Assembly: GCF_007655135.1 (NCBI RefSeq)
Contig: NC_045131.1
Coordinates: 4,960,001-5,024,000 of the forward strand
Length of the DNA stretch: 64,000 bases
Direction of reading: 5' to 3'
DNA from: Punica granatum
Taxonomy: Eukaryota; Streptophyta; Magnoliopsida; Myrtales; Lythraceae
The notes beneath the pieces were generated by a model. It made no database searches. It was not told where the DNA came from and saw only the letters and a program-made list of their open reading frames with translations. Shown here in pieces: positions 46,637 to 58,137 of this stretch; the stretch's first letter is position 1, and the number at the start of each line of letters is the position of its first letter. The translations under genes and the position numbers were made by a program.

Positions 46637-48100
46637 GGGAGTTCGTGATCAGGCTGATAATCAAAAGCACCAGCAGCATTTTGATGACCACCTGTCGTGT
46701 CCGAGACTTCAAGTGGCTTATCGCGAAGGATGCCCCAATCATTAGGCTTGGGCAGAGGAGCTTTGCCTTCGTGATGCCCGGGCTAGTCTATGGATTGCAG
46801 TTTGCTCCATTTTGCAGTGAGGACACCATCGGGACTCTTGAGAGGGTCTTGTTGAGGTTTTCGGACTACAGTGACTTACTTTGCGAGGGAAGGCAAGGTA
46901 AATGCAGTGATTTTTTGAGAAAATGATGAATTGCGTAGACACGGAATTCCTAGTTCGGAAGTCATTTTTGTTGATATCCATCTTATGTAAGTTTTGTGTT
47001 CATCCATCCACCATTATAACCAGATAGGTATAAATTTATTTCCATATAGTTTGATTTCGCGATTAGCCTTGAAGATGGAAAAGATGTTACATAATGTTGG
47101 ATTCGACCTCAAAATTGGTCGAAATTGAAGTGCGCTATTATGCATACATGTATATATAAATGGCTTTGGCACGTAATCTGTGTAGATTCATACATATATG
47201 TAGAGACAGAATGGACCCAGGAGTAGACTTAAGGGGGGCGAGATCCTTAAGGGGGGCAAACGGTGAGATAATTTTTCTGAGTTAGGAGGAGCGAGTATAA
47301 GGAATTTCATCAAAATTCGAATGGAGGGAGGGGTGACTGCCCACTTAGCCCCCTCGATCCATCCCTGTATACAGGTAATAAAATTTCAAATGATATACAT
47401 ACTAACGTGAAAGTTTCTACAGCTTATCCTTACCGAGATAATGACCTGAACTTCTGGACGAACATCCGTCCCCAAATCGAAGAGATCTGCCGCCCCAAGC
47501 TCAGCCGATTCGGCCACCTCTTTGGGAGGTCACCCTTCCCCGGGGGCAACAGTGCCGTGAGCAACCTGCTGAGGGCCATTCGAACATGTGCAGCCACCAG
47601 AATCATTGCCGATGCGATGCTCACGGGCTTTCTGAAGTCTATCCACATCTCCATCCTCGACACCAGGCGGCTCAGGGAGCGAGCAAGGAGGATCCATGTC
47701 ATTGGCTCCGAAGAGGCATCGGCTTCCATTGAAGTAGTCTCCAACATCGTGCAGGCCCTCGAGATGATCTGGATGCAGTCTACGTCGCCAGAGAACTCAT
47801 CACAGGTATATTATATGTGTGCATATTCATTTATATATGCTAGTTGTTCACGAAGTTAAACACTCGCATAGTCATATATAAATACATAACCAATAAACAA
47901 TCCTATAGCGAATCGGCCATATGATGCAGGGCCATCTAGCGACTGAGTTGCAAGGTGAACTTGTATCGATTCCTCCGAGGCAGTTGCCGTTTAAGCATTG
48001 GAAGTTGAACGAGGCGGGGATGTCCATCTTCGTCCATAACCCGACTAATCCCCCGGGGCAGCAGGCAGGCAGAGAAGCCATGTTCGCTACTGAAAATTAG
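46637..48100 (+). CDS. Divergent ERD7/senescence (spartin-like) domain protein, 5' end uncertain
   Basis: Three exons join in phase: 46637-46897, 47423-47805 and 47930-48100, all GT-AG. The first contains VRDFKWLIAKDAPIIRL, MPGLVYGL and TLERVLLRFSDYSDL, which recalls the N-terminal domain of ERD7-like proteins (R-V--F-WPL-KD-PV-RL, later an L-YG pattern). The second contains FWTNIRPQIEEICRP and then ADAMLTGFLKSI and ASIEVVSNIVQALEM; these parallel the senescence-domain motifs VATGVLSGVVKV and ASLDGFGKVCDAVEV. The last exon (GHLATELQGE to the stop) is less similar. An earlier exon may be 46356 to about 46476 (MFGGNTVMRP...), but its phase does not fit 46637, so the 5' structure is unresolved. 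The resemblance was judged by eye and is weak. ERD7 relatives are plant stress proteins of plastids or membranes. A degraded copy is possible. Confidence 0.5.
47210..47375. mobile_element. MITE-like element in the ERD7-like intron
   Basis: Imperfect inverted ends: ACAGAATGGACCCAGGAGTA at the left and, in reverse, ACAGGGATGGATCGAGGGGG at the right. Both are followed by ACTTAAGGGGGGC- or CTAAGTGGGC-like sequence. The element lies wholly inside the intron at 46898-47422. Confidence 0.55.
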
Positions 48101-49550
48101 CAGCTGGAGTGATTAATCATCTTAAAATAAAGAGCAAAACAGGATTAACGTATAATTCTCATAAGTCTTTACAGAATGAGAAGTTACTCATGCTCCTTTG
48201 GAGATAATGTATCCGTAATTTGCCATATGCGACTAGCTATAGCGTGTAGCTGAATTAAATAATTATGATGAAGTTAACTATTGCTTGATTTATTTAGAGG
48301 GCGATGGGAGATTCTATAATCACTATTTTATTATTTTAAGTAGAAATCGTATTTAGAGAAAAAAATTTAAACCATAACAAAAAAATTTGAATATGGCACA
48401 TCTACGACTGATATCTATCTAACTCATAAAATGTTAAGGCCCAAATTAGTCCTAACTCTTAATCTTAATAGGATGTCAAAATTTTGAGTGATTGAGCCCG
48501 TTTCCGACCCAAAATATTAAACTATGAAATAATGGTATTCAATCCTTATAATTCAAATTTCTCTTTGTATATTTCTAACGCGTGAGATTATATAATCCTT
48601 CAAATAATCAATAGCCTAGTCACTCTTTCTCTGTCGTTGCCACGGCACTCATCAACATCCATCTTAGAGGTCCAAGGCCACTAGGTCTCCAGGACGTAAA
48701 CGAGCAGTCCCATAACTCATATATCCATCAAATTGTGTGCATTAATGTGAAATCAGCGTGATCAGTTAAACTTGATTTATTTCATAAGTTACTGGTAGGT
48801 ATAGCTACTTTAATTACTATTGACTAGCTTCCATCTTGTCCTCGTGCCACGATAAATAAAATAAATATAAATATATGTATGTGTCGTATCACATGATGGC
48901 CCCAGTTGAGTACATTAAAAAAAAAAAATTATGTACACACGTATATATATATATGTGATATTTCCCATCCACATGGAAGATACAATATCACGTTCATAAT
49001 ATAAGAAAAAAATAGAACGAATTAAGCACAACCTCACAAGCACATTGGCAGGGGCCCGCGTGGACCGAGATACGAACCTCAATGGAGTTTAATCGGGTGG
49101 CTAAGGGGCTCCATCACATATATCACAAAGTAAAAAGTTGTGAGTCTTCTAATACGATACTGATATTTAAACAAAATTAGTCTTAATCATGAATAGATTA
49201 AAGATATTGGTGGATCGTTTTATGATAAGCTTTTTCCTTGTCCCGAACGAAATAATAACAATAACGCAAAGGAAAATGGTTCAATCCTCGTTCCATTTAT
49301 CTTTATAATTGAAAAAATAAAAATAAAAAAAGCCCCTGGGCTCGCCGATTAAATAAAAATTGAGAATATTTAAATATTAATTTTCCACCTGATAAATTGG
49401 GCTCCCATTTCATTTCAATAGTATCTTGCCGCGTCTAAATCTGGAGAACTCCATTGATCTTCCGTACCGCTAACTGCTCTGCTCCTCGGCGTTACCGACG
49501 ACGGAGGCGCCATTGCTGTCTGTCAGCTCACAGGTCCGTTCACTGAAGAA
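48101..49550. other. Intergenic region between the ERD7-like gene and the SDR gene
   Basis: AT-rich, no supported gene. The final 150 bp before 49560 are GC-richer and likely contain the SDR promoter and leader. Confidence 0.45.
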
Positions 49551-49559
49551 CCGAATTCA

Positions 49560-49586
49560 TCTCTCTCTCTCTCTCTCTCTCTCTCT
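49560..49586 (+). repeat. (CT)n run in the SDR leader region
   Basis: A CT microsatellite sits about 80-100 bp upstream of the SDR start codon. Such runs are frequent in plant 5' UTRs. Confidence 0.85.
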
Positions 49587-49663
49587 AAACTGTGTATGTA
49601 TTGGATGAAGCTTAGCAAGAATTTTACAGAATACAGAACCGTTTAATCGCATTACGTAGTTCA

Positions 49664-51348
49664 ATGAAGGAGCATAAACAGGGTCTTATCACTCCTTCCT
49701 CTCCCTCCGCCGGCGGCGAGAAGCCGGTGGTCCTTATAACGGGCTGCTCGGAAGGCGGGATCGGCCATGCGATGGCCCGGGCCTTCGCGGCGCGCGACTG
49801 CCACGTCGTGGCCACCAGCCGCTCTCTCTCATCCATGTCCGACCTGAAGAACGACCGAAGGTTCTTCCTTCAGGAGCTCGACGTGCTATCCGATAGCAGC
49901 GTGGGCGGCGCCGTCTCCAACGTCCTCGGTCATTTCGGCCGCATCGACGTGCTCGTCAACAACGCCGGGGTCCAGTGCATCGGACCCCTCGCCGAGGTGC
50001 CTGTCTCCTCGATGCAGCAGACGTTCGATACCAATGTTTTCGGTAATGTTCTCGTGAGGAAATCGACTCGTTTCAATTTGGTTTTCTTTAGTCGCATATG
50101 GATTGATCTGTGTCAGATATGTATGGAATTGAATTGAACCACGTCGCTGGGCTCGGACTAAGTTTGTTCATATAAGGTTAGATTCTTCATGGTAATCTGA
50201 TTGGTTCTCGATCTGGAAATGGTGTAAATGTTTCCTATTTGAGTTACTACCGTCAACATCAGTCGGGATTCGTGTTTCTAGCTCATCTTGATTGTCCTGA
50301 TGTGATGGAATTAGTTCGAATCTGAAGGACTTGCAAATTGAGTCGTGATGGATATCAGTAACTTCTTGATTTCATAAATTTGATCAAATTATTTCAAGAA
50401 TAAAGTTCCGCACGAGTATATATTGTCGTTGTGCTAATATATGCTGGATAATGGAAAATGTTCTACTTGCTCGGGCTACTAAGATAGTTCTTTTGCTGCA
50501 TCGATCTTAATGTTAGAAATCAGTTCTTGCAGATGATTTCTCCATTCGCAGCTTATGTTTGCTAGTTTGAATGCGTTCCGTAACATTGTTTGATATACGT
50601 TAGATGTGAATATATTCTTAGTGTTTGTATAGGTGCGATAAGAATGATTCAAGCTGTTGTTCCTCACATGGCTAGTCGGAGAAAGGGGAAAGTAGCAAAC
50701 ATTGGCAGCGTGACTGCTCAGGCCCCCGGACCTTGGGCAGGTGTTTACACCGGAACAAAAGCAGCTCTCCATTCCTTTACTGATACTCTGAGGTTAGTTC
50801 GATATCGATTTACAAGCTTCTTCTTTACCTTCAAGGTTGAAACTGAGGTCGAATTTGCCATGAAAGTGTGGAAAAATGAAACATTGCAGCTCGGTTCCAT
50901 CTTAGTCCTATACAAGAAGAAAATCACATATCCTTAGTTTTGGTTTTCATCCCATGTCCGTAGATAATATTTGGAACTCTCATCTTTGTAGTCAAATTTC
51001 CGCATTTGTAGATTGGAGCTCAGACCACTTGGGATTGAAGTCATAAACATCGTGCCCGGTGGCATCAAATCGAACATTGCAAACTCCGCGGTCGCAAGCT
51101 ACAACAGGATGCCTGAGTGGAAGCTCTACAAGCCCTACGAGGCAGTGATTCGTGCGAGGGCCTCTATGTCCCAGGGAATGAAATCGACCCCTACCGATGA
51201 GTTTGCTAAGGAGGCTGTGGCCAGAATCCTTCAGAACAATCCGCCTGCTTGGTTCACCTATGGGCGGTATTCCACAATTTTCAGGATATTGAACCACATG
51301 CCCCTCTTTGTTCGGGATTTTATCGTGAGGAAGGCAATGAAACTGTGA
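49664..51348 (+). CDS. Short-chain dehydrogenase/reductase (AYR1-like), 3 exons
   Basis: NAD(P)(H)-dependent oxidoreductase of the classical SDR family. Exons: 49664-50042, 50633-50792, 51012-51348, with GT-AG junctions and closed phases, giving 291 aa. The cofactor motif TGCSEGGIG is at residues 26-34, NNAG at 99-102, and the catalytic Ser152, Tyr165 and Lys169 (YTGTK) are all present. Basic residues after the second strand (SRSL) fit NADP preference. In plants, proteins of this type are usually annotated as NADPH-dependent 1-acyldihydroxyacetone phosphate reductase, after yeast Ayr1, a lipid-biosynthesis enzyme. Substrate cannot be read from sequence. The C-terminal third holds a hydrophobic-basic end ([11 protein letters not shown]) that may contact a membrane. 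No transit peptide is evident. Confidence 0.92.
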
Positions 51349-51445
51349 ACTAGTAATTTTAGTTTGATCGCTTATGTGACTAGTTTGTATGCACAACTTT
51401 AATTCTTTTGGTGAATTGACAGTTCGTAATCAAAGAATAAATTTT

Positions 51446-51773
51446 TAACGTTGCCTTTGATAATGAAGTTAAGTTTGATTCAATTTGATTTAAAGAGATG
51501 AGGATAAAAGAAGTTGGAATAAATACGTAAGAATTTGAAGAAGAAGATAAAAAAATTATGATTGTATTGTTGAATTGAAGAATAAGTATTGAAATTGAGA
51601 AAAAAGTAAAGAATAGTTGAAAGAATTTAATATTAAAAAATTAATTTAAATAATAGATAAGAAAAAATATGAGAGAGTCTGAAGAAAACGATAAAAAAAT
51701 AATGATTGTGTTATTAAATTGAGAGAAAAATAAAATAAAATAAAATATATTTCTGTTACCAAACAAAATTTTT
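51446..51773. mobile_element. MITE, family 2 (copy 3), downstream of the SDR gene
   Basis: Begins TTGCCTTTGATAATGAAGTTAAG and ends in ATTTCTGTTACCAAACAAAA. The interior (AAGAAGAAGATAAAAAAATTATGATTGTATTGTTGAATT) matches the copies at 33999 and 34391. It lies about 100 bp past the SDR stop codon. Confidence 0.65.
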
Positions 51774-52198
51774 TTTCCATGCCAAACTTAGGATGGTCGG
51801 CTACAACTGCAGAAGCTTTTCTGGCAACAATCACTCAATGTAATTACAGAAGCTTTCTGTGATATGTGTCCTCTAAAATGTCACCCTTTGCTATCAATTA
51901 GAATCTCAAAGAACGTGCGACTCTGTGACCTCGACAATTGACGTGTGGTACCAGAGCGATCGGCCATTTACCGAAGGTTTAATATCAGTGGACTGCAGAG
52001 GAGCCCAACCCCGATGGGGCTGCCAATGTCACTTGAACACAACGTGGAGAGCAACTTTTCTGTTCGGTTGGATTAACTAGGTCTGCACTTCGGAACAGCT
52101 CGACACGTATGTATTTATTCATCCATCTGGTTTTGTCGAGCCATTCGCATCAACCAAAATCGAAAATTTCCATCTCAATTACAAGGGAAAGAGTACAT

Positions 52199-55100
52199 TC
52201 ATTGAGAAGGGTTCGAGGCACTATAGTACAGTCCACCGGGCCCAGATGGCGGAAGTGGCCGGAAGCTCAGGGGGATTGGCGGTTGCTGGGTGAGAGGTAC
52301 TGCTGGTTGCTGCTGAGTCAGAGAAGGGGCCGTCCGAGCCAGAGGCACCACTGAGCCGTGTACGTGGGGTGATGGCAGGGCATGAGGGGCTGACATGGTG
52401 GGGAAGTTCCCAAACCCATATGGACCAGCCATCCCTCCTCCTGGCAGCTGCATATATTGAGGCGCAGGCCCAGGCTGGGTTGGGATAACGTGGTGATACT
52501 GAGGCTGAGAGGCTAAGGCTTGGGCCTGCCGAGTCTGCAGGGTTTGCTGTGGGGGTCCGACAACTGACTGGTACGACTGGTGCGTTGATGGAGTAGCCAC
52601 GAACTGGGCTGGGGCTGACACAGGCTGGTTATCAGGCTTTGGCCCTGGATCAGGAAACGAGTTCGAGCTTCTTGATAGGCCCGCATTCTTTGCTTCTTCA
52701 GCTGCCATGCTCGAGAGGATGGATGTCATGATAAGTTGGGAAGAGGTTGAAGCAGTAAGCTTGTCTGCTACCTCAGCTGCAATGGAAGCAGTGCTTCTCT
52801 TTGGGATTTGGGCATTCACTTCATTGCTTTGGGAGTTCGAAATGGATGGATTTAGAACATAATCCTCATCATTGAGTCGTTTTCTCATATACTCTGCTTC
52901 TTCAGTCTGTGCCTGTGCAACCTATTTCACGGCAACAGAGCTCGGATAGTCAGCACAATGGAAAAAAAAAAAGTACTAACTCGCGTATGTAAGATAAAGA
53001 ATCACAGCCAAATGGAAAAATGGATTTTCTTTTTGATTATGCCATCATTCCATGCGGTCCATATTCCTTTGTACCAAACATAACCTTGGGTTGCTCCTGT
53101 TTAGCATGAAATATTTAAGAGGGCACCAACTGCTTGGGCAATAACATGTACCTGCATCTGAGTCCGCAGATTCTCGAGCTGTGACTCCTGAAAAAATATT
53201 TTCAGAACAGTATGCCCATAAGATTAGATAAAAACTTCACTTGTGAAGAAGATACAGGATCAGGTGGTCACAATATAATCACAACAAACGATTCGATTAA
53301 GCAAATGGTATGATTATCTACCTGTTCATGGAGAGCTTCTTTCAACTGAGATACCAATGCTGCTCTAGCAGCTTCGACTGATTTGAGCTTCTCGATACAC
53401 TGTTTCAAAGTATTCTCTTCATCCTCCAGCTCTTTTGCCAAAGGTTTTCGCTTCGGGTCCTTGGCTGAAGACACAGAAGCACGCTTAAGAGAAATAGATT
53501 TGTTTTGAAGAATCACGTAGAGCAGAGCTTTTAAGGCCTTTCAGAAGAATGGTTATGCAACGATGAATCTATATTTAAATTAGTATCCTGAAATATTAAT
53601 TACTGCTGGATGCGAATTTTAATACATGAAATTGTCAATTTCTTACCAGTTGAGCAGGCAATCTCAAAATCATTCTCCATCTTTCTTACATGTTGAACAG
53701 CAGTCTTGCAGTTATTCATATCCAAATCTTCATTAGGGTGCTCGCTGAGGACCAAGTGAAAGGCTGAGACTACCTTCTCAGGCGTGCTACCAATGGACAA
53801 TTTCTGCATTTGCGGTTGATTTTTTTGGCATAAATAAAACTGCTGATATAGCGAGACGATAAACCATTGCAACTTTTGTAGGTTTTCTGTTTGTACCGTC
53901 CGAATGGAACGTGAATCCCTTTTAACTATTCTGACAGAACGGGAACGCTTCTTGTTTAACTCCAATGGTGGAGGCGCCTCTTCTCCGAGCATTAAATCTC
54001 TAAAGCTCTTGGCATGAGATCCGAATACTCTTCGCTCTTCCCATATATCAACCTAAAATAATTTTTGGCAGCAGTTAAATGGATCAGTACTTTCCACCCA
54101 ACACCTTGCTGGAGATTTCCTAGATATCCTAGATAGAATTTGTGAAAATTCCGAAACATAAGACTAAAAGTATGCAGATCACTTACATATTTGCATTTCT
54201 GCAAATCATGCAACTTTTAATCACGGTTTCAAATCCTCACCTAATCCTGTAATTTAATTAGATACCTAGTCTTTATGCATACATGTGCATACAAAAGGTA
54301 TAAATCCGTCTTTGAGGTTTCTTATTTAGGACTATGCACATATTTAGGTCTGTTTGTGATCCATATGCCTGTTTATTGTACTTTTTGACCAAACATTTGG
54401 GCCGTACACTTTTGATATTAATGAAACGTTTCTCATCTTGCTTATTCAAACTCAAAGAGAAAAAGGTGGCAAGAATAAAACTTACCAGTCTAGATACAAC
54501 ATTCTTTCCACGATCATCACCTTTCTGAGTGACGTCTTTGAGAGCAGCAGGAAGAACCTTCCAAAACTCCATCACGAATTCGTTCCCTTTACGCTTGCTG
54601 TTCTGGAGAATGTCATTTGCCAGATATAAAAGTGGAACTTTCTGGGTCATCTCCGACTTGTGGAATTGCTTCTCCCATGTAGCTACAACCAGCTTAGCCT
54701 TGCTTTGGTGGAATATACACAAGTGTGATAAAGCTGTAGAACAATGTCCCATAAAATATTTATTATAAAATGGCTACTTGAATTGCAAAGATGAAACATT
54801 AATACAAGGGAAACTACTCAAAGTATGAAAGGCACCGGAGAATGCTTCCAAACATGGCCTTGGTGTTTCAGATACAACACAAAAAAATCTTTTACTAGGC
54901 CTGACCGAAATTATTAGCATATCAGACTCAGAGATCTTCTGCTCCACATTTAATATAGTGCATATGATCATTACAGGTAAGATAGGTTACCTAGTATTTC
55001 AAAATAACAAATGTACGACAATATTCACTTACTCCATTCCAAGTCATCCCTCTTCCAAAAAAAAAAAAAAAAAATTGCCATACTAATTTATTTACGAGAC

Positions 55101-55833
55101 AAGGATAACCTCCCCTCAGATACCACATACGGGTGAATATGTCAAATGCTCCTCAAAGAATATCTCATGCTGCAATGTCAAAGCATGCATGATTTGGCAA
55201 AAAATTCAAAAATTCCATCTTCATTTTTCCCCACACTTTGTTTTTAGTATCATACAGTTCAATGGCAGAATGAAAATGTCAGGAGAAATCACAGAGGTCT
55301 CTCACAATCCAAAATCACAATTATATAATCATAAATAAAGAAAACCAACATAAAGCAAAGGAGTTTCGTGTAGGTGCAGGCCTTTATCTTGCTACAAATA
55401 GAAGTGAAAAGAGTTCATTTCGTGTCTCTTCTAGCTTGCGTCCTCGGTTAAATAATTTGCCAGATCCAGAATGGCAGTGTATCAAAATATTAACTAACAA
55501 TCTGTTTTTTATCCGAACCAAGAAACCAGTAACTGCATAGGCTAAGTGAGAGATTATATCAAACACACTCAAGCCACTAATAATCCTAACAATGCAGTAC
55601 GAATATACCAGATATCACCAATAAACCAAGAAAGTCGTGCCCGGGGAGCAAAAAATCTTCCATTTCCACAATGAACAAGCAGAACATAAACTTGAATCCA
55701 TAACAGAACGGAATCAAACAAAAGGATTACGAGTAAAAAAAGGGATAGAAAGATTACTTTCAATGCATTGTTGGGTGCTGTTGAGCTTGGAGAGCTTGTC
55801 CGCAAGAATTTGTTCACTGAACACGCTATTCAT
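52199..55833 (-). CDS. CID-domain protein, RPRD1/Rtt103-like (7 exons)
   Basis: Nuclear protein predicted to bind the phosphorylated C-terminal domain of RNA polymerase II and act in transcription termination or CTD dephosphorylation. Exons: 55833-55758, 54733-54486, 54052-53897, 53803-53647, 53464-53322, 53187-53152, 52921-52199. All are GT-AG and the phases close, giving 512 aa. The CID domain occupies residues 1 to about 130 (LADKLSKLNSTQQCIETLSH, LLYLANDILQNSKRKG, VVSRLVDIWEERRVF). A coiled-coil follows at about 230-300 (ELEDEENTLKQCIEKLKS). The C-terminal 200 residues are rich in P, Q and G and probably disordered. The architecture fits human RPRD1A/B. The first intron exceeds 1 kb. Confidence 0.92.
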
Positions 55834-56360
55834 CTCAACCCCTCTATCTCGCGTACAGGAAAGGAAATGAAAAGAGAACCTAGGAGGAAGCTCTATTTGC
55901 AGAGAACCAGCTCATATTCTTAATAAAAACCGACCAAGGAAAGCAGACCAAACAAAAACCCACAACCAAAGCAATCACGTAGAAAGGGAATCCCTTTCTT
56001 CGAGAAAAAAATCTAACTTTTGCTCTTCGCGCTTCAAGTCCGGCGGAGCAGTGTACTGCTGAATCTTGGCTGAACCAATGCAGAGCTGAAAAGGGAACAG
56101 TACATGACAAAAATGGAGCTTGAAAGAGAAAAACCCCAGAGCTGGATTCTCAGAATTTCAGGTGAGCAACTCAGAGCAAGGAACACACGCAGAGAGAGAG
56201 AGAGCGGGAGACAAGAGTTTCGACGAGAAGGAGACAAGGGAGGAGTCTCCGAGTACAAGTGAAACCCTAGAACCGGTCGTTGACGAGGTTATCGTTTACG
56301 GGTGAGATATCGACGGAGGGAGGGAGAGAGAGAGAGAGAGAGAGAGAGATGCAGAGGTGA
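55834..56360 (-). promoter_or_regulatory. 5' UTR and promoter of the RPRD1-like gene, with GA repeat
   Basis: Upstream of the RPRD1-like start codon. It contains a GA run at about 56321-56349, which reads CT on the transcribed strand, as often seen near plant transcription starts. A purine-rich GAAGAAGAAG stretch follows at 56380-56425. The transcription start was not fixed. Confidence 0.4.
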
Positions 56361-57600
56361 CTCAAGAGGAGAAGGGAAGAAGAAGGAGAAGAAGAAGAAG
56401 AAGAAGAAAAGGAAGAGGAAGGGGAAAGAAGCAAACTTTGAAATCTGTGGATCCGAAGAGGTCGAAACTTGAAACCTATTATTTATTCCTGAGCTTGTAT
56501 CTTTGCTCTAATTCTAATTTACTCCTTGTAGTTTGGTAATTAATTTTTAATGGTCCAAGTGTAGTAATAACTTGCTTCAATTTACTTTTCCATTAAAATA
56601 TTTTATGGGAATAAGGTCTAAGATGAGAAAGTTCGTCTCTGCTCCAGCCCCTTGATGGAAATTAATGCTAAGAAACTTATCATGTAAGTAAGACAGCTCA
56701 AATCGATTGGATATAGTCCAATATTTTAACAAATATGAAAGACTATAATTCGTGATTTTACACACTAAATACGAGTGGATACATCCCCGATCATGAATTT
56801 CTCATGACGGGAGTCCACCTAAATGAATCTGAGGGCATGAACTAACTGGACGCACATCAAGTCACAAGGAGGTTTATTGAGACGTACTTTGTACAGGGTC
56901 ATTTGATGTAGGAAAGAAACTTCATAGAGCAAACTGACATCAGTCATCTTTTATTTTTCAATAATATAAGTTGCTTAATCATCTTCGTAAAAAGCAAAAT
57001 TGAGATTAATCTTCGCGGACGTTTCGATTGTCCAATTAAGGGTTCATTACCCCTTGTTCATTCAGTCATAATAAGATTTTTCCAATTATTTTTCAGTTCT
57101 TTTCTTCTCTCTTTTCCGGAAAATTGTTCATTCCCTTTTGCCTTTCTACCTACCAGGAATTGAAGCTTTAAAAAGTTTTCCTTGTCAACCGTACCGAACA
57201 ATGTTCAATAAAAACCGAAAGCAACCATCGTATTTTCGCATGTGAAATAAGGCTCTCTAGTCATCCACAAGTGATGAGTTCCACAGAGACCATAACCACA
57301 ATGTCGTTTCATGCTGCAAATCCTATTCGACATATTTCGGTTCATTCATATGTAAAAGACACTGTAGACTAACAAATAGTAGAGTAGTCTAGGAGAATCA
57401 CGGGAAGCCATACTGATCCCATAATACTGACATTAGAACTTAAAAATAACAACTAGCAAGCATCAACTGTCGATGTTGATGACAGAAACAAGACATCCTC
57501 GACATAACTAGTAGCTACTACTACACAAAGGAAAGTTTCCTTCTTTTGAGGAAACAGAAGAAACAGCTTACAGTCGTGCACTTCTGGGGGTCCTAAGCGA
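56361..57600. other. Intergenic region between the RPRD1-like gene and POLD4
   Basis: No supported gene. It includes GA/GAA-rich DNA at the left and otherwise AT-rich sequence. The right end (57.45-57.61 kb) is the probable 3' UTR of POLD4. Confidence 0.45.
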
Positions 57601-57613
57601 GTATAGGATACTC

Positions 57614-58137
57614 CTAAACACGTCCCTCCCATAGACACTCAGAGTTGACCTTTCCTCGTTTCAAGAAGGACTCGATTTCTTTAGGGGGGTTGAGGCCGAG
57701 TTTCTGAGCACGCTCCCACCGGGCCAGTCGACTCATCCCAAGGCATGGTCCATAAGCCATGTTCATGTCGAATTGCCTCAACACTTCCTCATTTTCATCA
57801 TTGATCTCTGTCAGATATTCAATACCAATTTTAGTGATAGGTAGGAAAATAATCAATGAGAACTAAGGTAAAAACCATTCCCAATCCTTACAAAACGAAG
57901 TCAAAAATTCTTTTCTTTGCCAAATAAACATATATACACACGCCCAGAGAGGGAGTGAGAGAGACCTTTGAGATCCAGAGAGCCATGGGAAATGAGAGCA
58001 GGGGGCTGGGTAACGTCAGAGCTGTAAGACATTGCATTTGCGGGGGACTTCTTTGTCGAGTCGTTTTTACCGGAAGCCGGTTTCGTGTTTTTCTTTTGCC
58101 TGTAGAAGCCCTTCATGCTGCCTGATTTGGTGGCCAT
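57614..58137 (-). CDS. POLD4: DNA polymerase delta subunit 4 (small subunit)
   Basis: Accessory subunit of replicative DNA polymerase delta, nuclear. Exons 58137-57966 and 57807-57614, joined in phase at a GT-AG intron, give 121 aa, a normal size for plant members. The conserved C-terminal core VLRQFDMNMAYGPCLGMSRL is followed by ARWERAQKLGLNPP, which is diagnostic for the family. The N-terminal half is basic and serine-rich (MATKSGSMKGFYRQKK), with an aromatic-basic stretch where PCNA-binding motifs occur in relatives. The first ATG in a good context is at 58137; an in-frame ATG 8 codons upstream (58161) would add MHAIKLPR and seems less likely. Confidence 0.93.

Noticed and set aside
47430..47747. 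Antisense 105-codon frame over the ERD7-like exon
   Set aside because: The plus-strand exon has consistent splice phase and recognisable motifs; the opposite frame has none.
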